Source: JAWXUU01 sp044426085 (GTDB lineage Bacteria; Bacillota; Clostridia; Christensenellales; CAMQZB01). From it: a stretch of DNA of 64,000 nt. This document shows, piece after piece, positions 1-7,128 of this stretch (positions are counted from its first letter, which is position 1; each line of letters begins with the position of its first letter). Both the position numbers and the translations under genes were made by a program. Location: NCBI GenBank assembly GCA_044426085.1, contig JAWXUU010000006.1:1-64000 (forward strand), in the 5' to 3' direction. A model generated the notes under the pieces. It was given only the letters and a program-made list of their open reading frames with translations, had not been told where the DNA came from and searched no databases.

Positions 1-552
1 GTGGGCTCTGCCCACACCCGCAAGGGTGGTGACCACCCTTGACCCTTATTGGGGTTTGGGGTTTGGAGTTTTGGGGTGTGAAAAGGCTTCGCCTTTTCTG
101 CGGGTTGGGATTGGGGTTGGTAGTTTTGATTTTAGATATGTGAAAAAGCTCTCGCTTTTTCTTCGGGGGGGTTGTTTGTGGGGGGGGGGAGTTTGTGGGC
201 TCTGCCCACGCCCGCAAGGGTGGTGACCACCCTTGACCCTTATTGGGGGTTTGGGTTTTGGAGTTTTGGGGTGTGAAAAGGCTTCGCCTTTTCTGCGGGT
301 TGGGATTGGGGTTGGGAGTTTTGATTTTGAATATGTGAAAAAGCTCTCGCTTTTTCTTGGGGTGGTTTTTTTTGGGGAGAGTTTGTGGGCTCTGCCCACG
401 CCCGCAAGGGTGGTGACCACCCTTGACCCTTATTGGGGGTTGGGGTTTGGAGTTTTGGGGTGTGAAAAGGCTTCGCCTTTTCTGTGGGTTGGGATTCGGG
501 GTTGAGAGTTTTGATTTGGATATGTGAAAAAGCTCTCGCTTTTTCATTAAAC
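1..552. repeat. Three tandem copies of a ~190-bp hairpin-rich repeat (family A)
   Basis: Copies begin at about 1, 195 and 385. Each contains four short hairpins in the same order: GTGGGCTCTGCCCAC, GGGTGGTGACCACCC, GAAAAGGCTTCGCCTTTTC and GAAAAAGCTCTCGCTTTTTC, separated by G-rich linkers. Open frames across the block follow the repeat and have no coding character. Related sequence recurs as an inverted pair at 54430-54790. Confidence 0.85.
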
Positions 553-1066
553 GTTATTTATTGCCACATCAAAATAGACATTACATGTGTCCGCCACCAC
601 ATTTCATTTCGCACAGCATTTTTATAATGACATCATCACGCCCGACCGCGGGTCGATGTGGGCATCGACCCCTACGTGTTCGCACATTCTCTCCACATAA
701 TTATTGCTGTTTGCCCCTACAAATTTACACAAACCTATCCACAACAGCCAAAGGCTGTTTAAATTAAAATAATTGCAAAATCCACACCACAAACCACAAA
801 ATGCCCAAAGGGCATTTTTAAAAACAATTGAAACCAACCACACCGTCACAAGAATGCCCCAACGGGGCATTCTTCACGGAAAAGAACCCCCATAAAAACC
901 AAAACCAAAACTCCCCCTAAACCGCCAACTATTCAAAAACAGCCATAGGCTGTTTTTGAAACTTAAACAATTGAATGCATTGAGCGAAGCCAATGCCCCA
1001 CACCGCCACAAGAATGCCCCTTCGGGGCATTCTTCGCGGAAAAAAGCCCCCCAATGACCCAGAGCA
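553..1066. repeat. Cluster of short palindromes downstream of rplQ
   Basis: No credible gene is present. The stretch holds several triloop hairpins: GGGTCGATG/CATCGACCC at 650-671, ACAGCC/GGCTGT near 747, AATGCCC/GGGCATT near 800, GAATGCCCC/GGGGCATTC near 852 and again near 1012, and AAAAACAGCC/GGCTGTTTTT near 937. They look like REP-type sequences or terminators. Confidence 0.7.
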
Positions 1067-1070
1067 AGCA

Positions 1071-1187
1071 GCTTGGAGCGAGGATTTTTGGGAATTTTTC
1101 AGTCCTAGACGAGTGAAGGCGATATTGGTATATGCCGAACTCGCATAGGGCTGAAAAAACCCAAAAAGACCGCTCCAAGCGGGGCAC
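1071..1187 (-). repeat. Structured hairpin repeat, family C, copy 1 (after rplQ)
   Basis: Read on the minus strand, the element opens with CGCTTGGAGCG, which pairs with CGCTCCAAGC at its far end. A T-rich arm pairs with an A-rich arm. The centre holds the invariant tip GGCATATACCAATATCGCC. Other copies are at 37017-37132 and 52580-52698, with a half copy at 36950-36990. The outer stem differs between copies but stays paired. Confidence 0.75.
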
Positions 1188-1284
1188 ACTTTGGTGTAAG
1201 CCGCAAACCAGAACGCGAAAAAGGGATTTCCCGAAGGAAATCCCTTTTTATAGCTGTTCTGTGTTTGTGGCTTACACCAAAGTG
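1187..1284 (-). terminator. rplQ terminator inside a gene-tail palindrome
   Basis: The inner stem AAAAAGGGATTTCC (1218-1231) pairs with GGAAATCCCTTTTT (1236-1249) across a CGAA loop and works as an intrinsic terminator in either direction. Outside it, 1187-1202 is an exact inverted copy of 1269-1284, which contains the stop codon and last codons of rplQ. The whole forms an almost continuous hairpin of about 98 nt that runs into the family C element. Confidence 0.8.
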
Positions 1285-1772
1285 ATGATAGCCATTTCTG
1301 CTGCATCCCCACGACGCATGCCAAGTTTGTAGATACGTGTGTATCCGCCACCTTGACCGAGTTCTTTAGCTCTTGCAGCATATTTTGGGCCGTATTCGCC
1401 AAACATTTTTTCCATCAAAGGATGGTTAACGTCTTTTGTTCTTGCCGCATATTCTGATTTTGATTCTTTATCTAGCTTCTTTTCTTGAATGTCAGCTAGT
1501 TTAGACATCATTTTTCTTCTTGCAGCCAATCTCTTAGGACCATCGTTGATTGTTTTGATAGTAACTTCTTTACCATCTTTTTTAGTGATCTTTTCCACTT
1601 CCATTTTGTCATCGTATGTGTTTACAGCAAGTGTGATAAGCTTTTCAGCGTATTTTTGCACTTCTTTAGCTCTTGTCACAGTTGTTTCTATTTTGCCATA
1701 CCACAATAGGTCAGATGCAAGATTTTTGATCATACTCAAACGATGCTCAGTTGTAACACCTAGTTTTCTCAT
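1272..1772 (-). CDS. rplQ: 50S ribosomal protein L17
   Basis: This is the large-subunit protein L17, last gene of the alpha operon after rpoA. The family core is visible: RKLGVTTEHRLSM at the start, RAKEVQKYAEKLITLA near residue 45, and GGYTRIYKLGMRRGDAAEMA at the end. At 166 residues it is longer than most bacterial L17 (about 115-130). The extra length is a charged insertion after LITLA (roughly residues 55-80) and a Lys-rich stretch before the C-terminal motif. The start ATG follows an AGGAG-like site 17 nt after the rpoA stop. The stop codon lies inside a long palindrome. Confidence 0.96.
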   Translation of the reverse strand: MRKLGVTTEHRLSMIKNLASDLLWYGKIETTVTRAKEVQKYAEKLITLAVNTYDDKMEVEKITKKDGKEVTIKTINDGPKRLAARRKMMSKLADIQEKKLDKESKSEYAARTKDVNHPLMEKMFGEYGPKYAARAKELGQGGGYTRIYKLGMRRGDAAEMAIITLV

Positions 1773-1788
1773 AGTAAATCTACTCCTA

Positions 1789-2739
1789 TTATTCTTCGTT
1801 GTTTTTTAGTTCAAGACCGTAGCTTTCAAGTTTCAATAGAACTTCGTCAAGTGATTTCTTGCCAAGGTTTCTGAACTTGAGCATATCGTCCACGCTCTTT
1901 TTGATCAAATCTTCCACCGTGTGAATTCCTGCTCTTTTCAAGCAGTTGAATGAACGCACTGAAAGATCCATATCTTCGATACTCATTTCAAGAATTTTTT
2001 GTTTTTTATCTTCTTCACGTGAAATCAAGATATCCATATCGCTCATGTTGTCTTCAACAAACAACTTGATGTGATCTTGCATGATTTTCGCTGATAGTGA
2101 AACAATTTCTCTTCCTGAGAATGTTCCATTCGTATTAACTTCCAATGTGAGTTTGTCATAATCAATGCTTTGATCAACTCTCGCTGCTTCAACATTGTAA
2201 CTTACTGATTTCACTGGAGTATAGATGGAATCAACTGCAATAAAGTCGATTGGATTCTTTTGACTTTTGTTGCAATCTGCATTCTTATAACCTACGCCTC
2301 TGCCGATCACGAGTTCCATATTGAGACTTCCGCCTTCGTCGATTGTGCATAGGTATGAGTTTTCAGCATTCAAAATTTCAATTTCCGCATCTGTTTCTAC
2401 GTCTGCCGCAGTCACAACGCAAGGACCTTGCTTAGAAATGAAAATTGATTTTCTGAAATCTGTGCTTGTTGATGCTGTCTTAATTGCTAGGTTTTTGATG
2501 TTCAAGATGATGTCTGCAACGTCTTCTTTCACGCCTGGAATTGTTGAAAATTCGTGTTTTACCCCTTCAATCATGATACCAACGCAAGCTGCCCCTGGAA
2601 GTGATGAAAGCAAAGTTCTTCTGAGTGCATTGCCAAGAGTTGTGCCAAAGCCCCTTTCTAGTGGCTCAAGTACAATCGAGCAATTTGATTTATCCTGAGA
2701 TTCAGTCACTGTTATATTTGGTTTTTTAATCTCCATCAT
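1789..2739 (-). CDS. rpoA: DNA-directed RNA polymerase subunit alpha
   Basis: This is the alpha subunit, which dimerises to nucleate core RNA polymerase and contacts promoters and activators. Its 316 residues are normal for Firmicutes. The N-terminal domain carries LEPLERGFGTTLGNALRRTL (residues 22-41), the assembly motif. The C-terminal domain ends with the helix-hairpin-helix region SVRSFNCLKRAGIHTVEDL and KFRNLGKKSLDEV. It lies between rpsD and rplQ, as in other bacteria. Two adjacent ATG codons make the start ambiguous by one residue; a GGAGG site lies 12 nt upstream of the first. Confidence 0.98.
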   Translation of the reverse strand: MMEIKKPNITVTESQDKSNCSIVLEPLERGFGTTLGNALRRTLLSSLPGAACVGIMIEGVKHEFSTIPGVKEDVADIILNIKNLAIKTASTSTDFRKSIFISKQGPCVVTAADVETDAEIEILNAENSYLCTIDEGGSLNMELVIGRGVGYKNADCNKSQKNPIDFIAVDSIYTPVKSVSYNVEAARVDQSIDYDKLTLEVNTNGTFSGREIVSLSAKIMQDHIKLFVEDNMSDMDILISREEDKKQKILEMSIEDMDLSVRSFNCLKRAGIHTVEDLIKKSVDDMLKFRNLGKKSLDEVLLKLESYGLELKNNEE

Positions 2740-2802
2740 ATGATTTGCAATCCTCCTTCAACTAATATTGGAATAATCCAACATAAAAACGCATAAAACT
2801 TA

Positions 2803-3396
2803 TTATTTTGAGTAGAACTCAACGATCATATGTTCTGCGATGATAGCATCAACGTCACTTCTTTCTGGAAGTGCCAAAACTTTGCCTTTCAATGTTTCGT
2901 TATCGAAAGAAACCCATTTTGGTTGGCTAGCTTTTTTAGCTGTTTTCATAAGTTTGAAAACGCCGTTATCTTTCTTGTTATCTTTAACTTCGATAATATC
3001 GCCAGCTTTCACAAGGTATGATGGAATATCAACTCTTGCGCCATTAACTGTGATGTGACCGTGTGAAACAAGTTGTCTTGACATTGCTCTTGTTGTGCCT
3101 ACGCCCATTCTGTAGCATGTGTTGTCAAGTCTTCTTTCGATAAGTGAAAGCATGTTTTCACCTGTGATACCTTTCATTTTATCAGCTAGTTCATAATAGT
3201 GGTGGAATTGTTTTTCAAGTAGACCATAAATGAATTTAACTTTTTGTTTTTCTTTAAGTTGAAGGCTGTATTCTGAAGGTTTCTTTTTGCTGATTTTTGG
3301 CTTTCTGTTTGTCTTCTTGCCAAAATATCCCATGTCTGCAGGTTCAATACCCAAAGACTTGCATTTTTTCATAATTGGTTGTGTATTTCTTGCCAT
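2803..3396 (-). CDS. rpsD: 30S ribosomal protein S4
   Basis: This is the primary 16S rRNA-binding protein S4, which starts 5'-domain assembly. The S4 RNA-binding domain is clear from RRLDNTCYRMGVGTTRAMSR (about residues 88-107) through QLVSHGHITVNGARVDIPSY. At 197 residues it has normal length. The N-terminus begins MARNTQPIMKKC and has a Lys-rich stretch near residues 27-40. It sits between rpsK and rpoA. S4 is a translational autoregulator in some bacteria, but no such leader was recognised here. Confidence 0.97.
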   Translation of the reverse strand: MARNTQPIMKKCKSLGIEPADMGYFGKKTNRKPKISKKKPSEYSLQLKEKQKVKFIYGLLEKQFHHYYELADKMKGITGENMLSLIERRLDNTCYRMGVGTTRAMSRQLVSHGHITVNGARVDIPSYLVKAGDIIEVKDNKKDNGVFKLMKTAKKASQPKWVSFDNETLKGKVLALPERSDVDAIIAEHMIVEFYSK

Positions 3397-3411
3397 TACT
3401 GCTTTCCTCCA

Positions 3412-3798
3412 TTAGACTCTTCTACGTTTTGGCGGACGACAACCATTGTGTGCAATTGGAGAAACGTCTTTGATAAGAGTTACTTCAATTTCCGCTGTTT
3501 GCAATGCTCTGATCGCAGATTCTCTGCCTTGACCAGGACCTTTCACGTATACTTCAACACTTTTAAGACCGTGTTCTTTTGCTGCTTTTGCTGCAACTTC
3601 AGCTGCTTGTTGAGCAGCATATGGTGTGCTTTTTCTTGAGCCACGGAAGCCAAGGCTGCCCGCTGATGACCATGAAATAGTGTTACCATTTGTGTCTGTT
3701 ATTGTAACAATTGTATTGTTGAATGAAGCTTGAATATGCGCACATCCGTTTGCAATGTTCTTAAGCTCTCTTCTTTTTCTGATTACTTTTTTCGCCAT
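3412..3798 (-). CDS. rpsK: 30S ribosomal protein S11
   Basis: S11 lies on the 30S platform and helps form the mRNA exit path and E site. Family motifs are complete: ASFNNTIVTITDTNGNTISW (about residues 24-43), STPYAAQQAAEVAAKAA, and the C-terminal DVSPIAHNGCRPPKRRRV. Its 128 residues match the usual length. A strong Shine-Dalgarno site precedes the ATG, and it is 13 nt downstream of rpsM in the alpha operon. Confidence 0.98.
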   Translation of the reverse strand: MAKKVIRKRRELKNIANGCAHIQASFNNTIVTITDTNGNTISWSSAGSLGFRGSRKSTPYAAQQAAEVAAKAAKEHGLKSVEVYVKGPGQGRESAIRALQTAEIEVTLIKDVSPIAHNGCRPPKRRRV

Positions 3799-3811
3799 GT
3801 CCTAATCCTCC

Positions 3812-4180
3812 TTAGCCTTTCTTCTTAGCCACAGTACGTCTTGGACCTTTTCTTGTTCTAGCATTTCTCTTGCTTGATTGTCCTCTCACTGGAAGACCTC
3901 TTCTGTGACGTACACCACGGAAACATCCGATTTCGATTAGGCGTTTGATATTAAGGGCAACTTCTGTTCTAAGTTCACCTTCAACTCTTAGGTTGTTTTC
4001 GATATAATCTCTTAGTTTTGAAACATCTTCTTCTGTCAAGTCCTTAACACGAGTGTCAGGATTAACGCCGGTTTCTTGCATTATTTTAACTGCTGTTGTT
4101 CTACCGATACCGAATATATACGTAATACCGATTTCAACACGCTTTTCTCTAGGTAAATCTACACCTGCGATACGAGCCAT
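3812..4180 (-). CDS. rpsM: 30S ribosomal protein S13
   Basis: S13 sits in the head of the small subunit, contacting P-site tRNA and the B1 intersubunit bridges. The sequence begins MARIAGVDLPREKRVEIGIT and ends with the basic tail GLPVRGQSSKRNARTRKGPR near residues 95-115, both typical. Its 122 residues are normal. It follows rpmJ, but a 246-nt non-coding spacer separates them, unusually wide for this operon. Confidence 0.98.
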   Translation of the reverse strand: MARIAGVDLPREKRVEIGITYIFGIGRTTAVKIMQETGVNPDTRVKDLTEEDVSKLRDYIENNLRVEGELRTEVALNIKRLIEIGCFRGVRHRRGLPVRGQSSKRNARTRKGPRRTVAKKKG

Positions 4181-4426
4181 AAATATTTAAACCTCCGCTT
4201 TTATGGTTTTATTTTATATACAAAAACTAATATCAAGGTGACTACGCATTGCGGTGGAAGAGTGCTCGCCAGTTCTCTTTATATTGTTTCGTAAGCAAAA
4301 ATTATTCCTTGGCATTTGCCAAGTAGCTACTGACACAAAAATATCCCACTGGATTTGTTCCAGCAGTTGTGCCATGAAAATATAATAGGCAAAACAGCCC
4401 CAAATGTTTGGAGCTTATTTTTCTTA
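4181..4426 (-). other. Untranslated spacer between rpmJ and rpsM
   Basis: The spacer is transcribed with the operon. It contains short inverted repeats (CTGG/CCAG near 4351 and TTGGCA/TGCCAA near 4310, window strand) and an AT-rich stretch just ahead of the rpsM ribosome binding site. A 53-codon open frame begins in it but has no convincing binding site or family resemblance. It may be a leader structure for the distal alpha operon; no known class was recognised. Confidence 0.4.
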
Positions 4427-4543
4427 TTAGCCTTGTGTTTGTTTGTGGCTTTTGTTTTTTGGACAAATAACCATAACTTTACCTTCTCTTTTGATAACCT
4501 TGCATTTTTCGCACATTGGTTTTACAGATGGTCTTACTTTCAT
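4427..4543 (-). CDS. rpmJ: 50S ribosomal protein L36
   Basis: This 38-codon gene encodes L36, a small zinc-ribbon protein of the large subunit. The protein begins MKVRPSVKPMCEKCKVIKRE and later carries VMVICPKN and a KSHKQTQG tail. The metal ligands C11, C14 and C27 and a later His are kept, so it is the zinc-binding form. The start follows a GGAAGG-type binding site. Its place between infA and rpsM is the standard order. A good promoter lies about 100 bp upstream. Confidence 0.97.
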   Translation of the reverse strand: MKVRPSVKPMCEKCKVIKREGKVMVICPKNKSHKQTQG

Positions 4544-4644
4544 TTTTCTACCTTCCTTTAGGATTTTTGCTCAATTAAGTAGCTTATTTTGTGATTTTTA
4601 TGCACCTTTTTGCAAAAGAGCATATTTTTAAGTTTAACTAGGTT

Positions 4645-4674
4645 ATTATAGCACAAGCACAGCAGATTTGTCTA
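4645..4674 (-). promoter_or_regulatory. Sigma-A promoter before rpmJ
   Basis: Minus strand: -35 TAGACA, 18-bp spacer, -10 TATAAT preceded by TGC (extended -10). It lies in the 329-bp gap between infA and rpmJ and could drive rpmJ-rpsM-rpsK-rpsD-rpoA-rplQ separately from the upstream operon. The rest of the gap is T-rich on the window strand and shows no gene. Confidence 0.75.
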
Positions 4675-4872
4675 CTATTTTGCACTATTTTTTGCATTTT
4701 TCCCTTTATTTTCGCGGGTTTTTCGGCATTTTTCACCACTTGATGACATCTGCGAAAAAAAGTTGCGATTTGCAAGGGTTTTGCATTTTTTTGTCTTTTT
4801 TTGTCCGTTTTGTAGTTTTTTATTTTTTTAGTCTGTTTTGAATATTTCCAAACTGTTTTTAAAATATCAAAA

Positions 4873-5094
4873 CTAGTTCTTGCTTCTCCAAACGATTCTG
4901 CCTTTTGTTAAATCGTATGGTGAAAGTTCAAGTGTTACTGTGTCGCCTGGAATGATTTTGATATAGTTCATTCTAAGTTTTCCAGAAATGTATGCCGTGA
5001 TAACGTATCCGTTAGTAAGCTTAACTTTAAAATTTGCGTTTGGCAACGCTTCCAAAATGACGCCTTGGGCTTCAATCATATCTTCTTTAGCCAT
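4873..5094 (-). CDS. infA: Translation initiation factor IF-1
   Basis: IF-1 binds the 30S A site during initiation and strengthens IF-2 and IF-3 action. Its 73 residues make a single S1-type OB fold: MAKEDMIEAQGVILEALPNA, then FKVKLTNGY, IIPGDTVTLELSPYDLTKGR and IVWR. Length and motifs are standard. It lies 9 nt after the KOW-domain gene, with a GGAGG binding site in the gap. Confidence 0.97.
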   Translation of the reverse strand: MAKEDMIEAQGVILEALPNANFKVKLTNGYVITAYISGKLRMNYIKIIPGDTVTLELSPYDLTKGRIVWRSKN

Positions 5095-5103
5095 AATGTC
5101 CTC

Positions 5104-5379
5104 CTATTCGATATTAAATGCTCTCAGAGCACTCTTTATTTCAGGATCATGCAGAAGTTTTTCCGCAATAATCTTTTCAGCAATTTTATCCATCACTTCC
5201 CCACGAAGTTTTAAATGCTTAATTTTCTTTTTCTTCGGTTTTGCAAGCAGGCGTGTTTTACCATCCACGATAAGAACGTATTCTTCGTCGATAATGGCGT
5301 ATATGATGAAGTTTCTTCCTTCATCCCTTCCGCTGATAGCTTTGCAAACCCTGCCGATTTGGGGTTGATAATTCTCCAT
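5104..5379 (-). CDS. KOW-domain RNA-binding protein (L14e-like)
   Basis: This 91-residue protein resembles the small KOW proteins annotated as L14e-like that are found between map and infA in many Clostridia and some Bacilli. The N-terminus PQIGRVCKAISGRDEGRNFI (about residues 5-24) has the KOW pattern, followed by a basic stretch LAKPKKKKIKHLKL near residue 45. A role in RNA or ribosome binding is inferred from the fold and position. It is translated just downstream of map, with a close binding site. Confidence 0.85.
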   Translation of the reverse strand: MENYQPQIGRVCKAISGRDEGRNFIIYAIIDEEYVLIVDGKTRLLAKPKKKKIKHLKLRGEVMDKIAEKIIAEKLLHDPEIKSALRAFNIE

Positions 5380-5390
5380 ATCTCTCCTTA

Positions 5391-6137
5391 CTACAATGTC
5401 AAAATCAGTGGCTCACCATCTGTTATCACAATCGTGTTTTCATAGTGAGCTGAAGGAAGGCGATCTCGCGTTTTGCAAGTCCATCCGTCATCAAAGAATT
5501 CGACTTTTTCAGTTCCCATATTAATCATTGGTTCAACGGCGATAACCATTCCCTTAGAAAAGCGAATGCCTCTTCCCGCTGTGCCATAATTTAATACTTC
5601 TGGGTCTTCATGAAGTTTTTTGCCAATTCCGTGTCCGCAAAGTTCACGAACAACGCCGTATCCAAAACTTTCGGCATGGGCGCCGATTGCATGTGATAAA
5701 TCACCCAATCTGTTTCCCACAACCGCCTTTTCAATACCCTTGAAAAAGCTTTGTTTTGTCACTTCAACAAGCTGTCTTTTCTCGTCGGAACAATTGCCCA
5801 CCAAGAAACTTCTTGCCGCGTCGCCATGATATCCATTTTTATAAGCACCGCAATCAATGCTGACGATTTGTCCCTCTTCGATGAATTTCTTCTTTGAAGG
5901 TATGCCGTGCACAACTTCGCAGTCGATAGAAATGCATATCGATGCAGGAAAACCATTATAGTTCAGAAAAGATGGAACTGCCCCGAATTTTGTTATGAAT
6001 TCTCTTGCGAACTTATCAATTTCATAAGTGGAAACACCCACCTTAACTTTTGATTCTACTTCACAAAGAAAATCGCGAACAATACCGTTTGGGACTTTCA
6101 TTTTTTCAATGTCACTGTCACTTTTAATATTAATCAT
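5391..6137 (-). CDS. map: Methionine aminopeptidase, type I
   Basis: This enzyme removes the initiator methionine from nascent proteins with a two-metal centre. Visible signatures are GQIVSIDCGAYKNGYHGDAA, which holds the two metal-binding aspartates, ELCGHGIGKKLHEDPEVLNY with the catalytic and ligand histidines, MVIAVEPMIN with a glutamate ligand, and the terminal AHYENTIVIT glutamate. Its 248 residues are usual for the short bacterial form without an N-terminal extension. It begins 5 nt after the adk stop, as in the typical secY-adk-map-infA order. Confidence 0.97.
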   Translation of the reverse strand: MINIKSDSDIEKMKVPNGIVRDFLCEVESKVKVGVSTYEIDKFAREFITKFGAVPSFLNYNGFPASICISIDCEVVHGIPSKKKFIEEGQIVSIDCGAYKNGYHGDAARSFLVGNCSDEKRQLVEVTKQSFFKGIEKAVVGNRLGDLSHAIGAHAESFGYGVVRELCGHGIGKKLHEDPEVLNYGTAGRGIRFSKGMVIAVEPMINMGTEKVEFFDDGWTCKTRDRLPSAHYENTIVITDGEPLILTL

Positions 6138-6142
6138 GAATT

Positions 6143-6757
6143 TTATAATACCTTTTGAATCGCTTCAAAAACCTTATCGATATCTTGATTTCCATCAACT
6201 TCGCAAAGGTTTCCTTGACTTTTATAGTATTCAATAAGCGGTGCAGTTTGAGAAGTGTAAACTTCAAGTCTTGACCCAACAGTTTCTGCTGTGTCGTCTG
6301 CCCTTTGATAAACTTCGCCATCGCATTCGTCGCATTTGCAGTCTGAAAAGAAAGAAATGTGGAAACTTTTTCCGCAGTTCTTGCAAACTCTTCTTCCTGT
6401 AAGTCTTGCGAGAAGCAATGTGAGGTCCATATCAATATTGAGTACTTTGTCGATTGTTGTTATTTCGTCGAGTTTTTCCGCTTGATTTACCGTTCTTGGG
6501 AAACCATCCAACATGAAGCCATCTTTGCAATCGTCTTGCTTGATTCTGTCAGCAACAATTGCGATAACAACTTCATCGGGAACAAGTTTACCTTTATCGA
6601 TATAACTTTTAGCAAGCACGCCAAGCTCTGTGCCGCCTTTTATGTTAGCTCTGAAAATATCTCCCGTAGAAATATGTGGGAGTTGATACTTTTCTGCAAT
6701 TTTGAAAGCTTGTGTGCCTTTGCCGGCGCCAGGTGCTCCCATTAGTACAATGTTCAT
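6143..6757 (-). CDS. adk: Adenylate kinase
   Basis: This kinase interconverts ATP + AMP and 2 ADP. The P-loop GAPGAGKGTQ spans residues 7-16, the AMP-binding stretch LPHISTGDIFR is near 26-36, and DGFPRTVNQAE is near 84-94. The lid carries a CKNCGKSFH and CKCDECDG cysteine set, consistent with the zinc-binding lid of Gram-positive enzymes. Its 204 residues are slightly short of the 213-217 usual for long-lid forms, so the C-terminal helix may be trimmed. The start is preceded by AGGGA. Confidence 0.97.
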   Translation of the reverse strand: MNIVLMGAPGAGKGTQAFKIAEKYQLPHISTGDIFRANIKGGTELGVLAKSYIDKGKLVPDEVVIAIVADRIKQDDCKDGFMLDGFPRTVNQAEKLDEITTIDKVLNIDMDLTLLLARLTGRRVCKNCGKSFHISFFSDCKCDECDGEVYQRADDTAETVGSRLEVYTSQTAPLIEYYKSQGNLCEVDGNQDIDKVFEAIQKVL

Positions 6758-7128
6758 ACTTTAATCCCTCTAAGGGGCTGTGTCCCCTTTTCCTTATATA
6801 TGAAAATAAAGTCCACAGACAATCGAGAGTTATCCCCCCGATTGCCCATGATCCTATCTTCAATTTGTGTTTATGTCCTTAAATTAAGTCGTTTTAAAAA
6901 TTTCTAAGAATTTTTAGGGTTCTCTGAGAACTTTTTAGGGTTCTCTGAGAATTTTTTAAGGTTCTCTGAGAATTTTAAAAAATTATAAATGTGAAGCACG
7001 ATTTTCACAAATGAGCTAATTTTTTCCAAAGACTTCGCAGGAATACTGGATGTATTTCAAGAAGGCTTTTGAGAAAATTCGCCATTTGTGGGAAGCGAGA
7101 TTTGCATTTAGAATTTTTTAAGGTTCTC
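6758..7128. repeat. secY-adk spacer with three 21-bp tandem palindromes
   Basis: This 371-bp spacer has no gene. The 11-bp palindrome TTCTCTGAGAA repeats at 6920-6930, 6941-6951 and 6962-6972 with an exact 21-bp period. A degenerate fourth unit precedes them near 6901. On the minus strand, TATATA with an upstream TTGTCT (16-bp spacing) near 6796-6823 may be a weak promoter for adk. The segment TTTCAAGAAG near 7050 is a direct partial copy of the secY 3' end. Confidence 0.6.

Noticed and set aside
46..505. Open frames of 66-124 codons across the first 500 bp
   Set aside because: They run through the tandem family A repeat on both strands, with low-complexity Gly/Lys/Pro translations repeating at the same period; no binding sites or family resemblance.
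1..552. Possible CRISPR array
   Set aside because: The repeat unit is ~190 bp with internal hairpins and there are no uniform spacers or cas genes.
4213..4374. 53-codon frame between rpmJ and rpsM
   Set aside because: No Shine-Dalgarno site and the sequence contains the spacer's inverted repeats; no family recognised.
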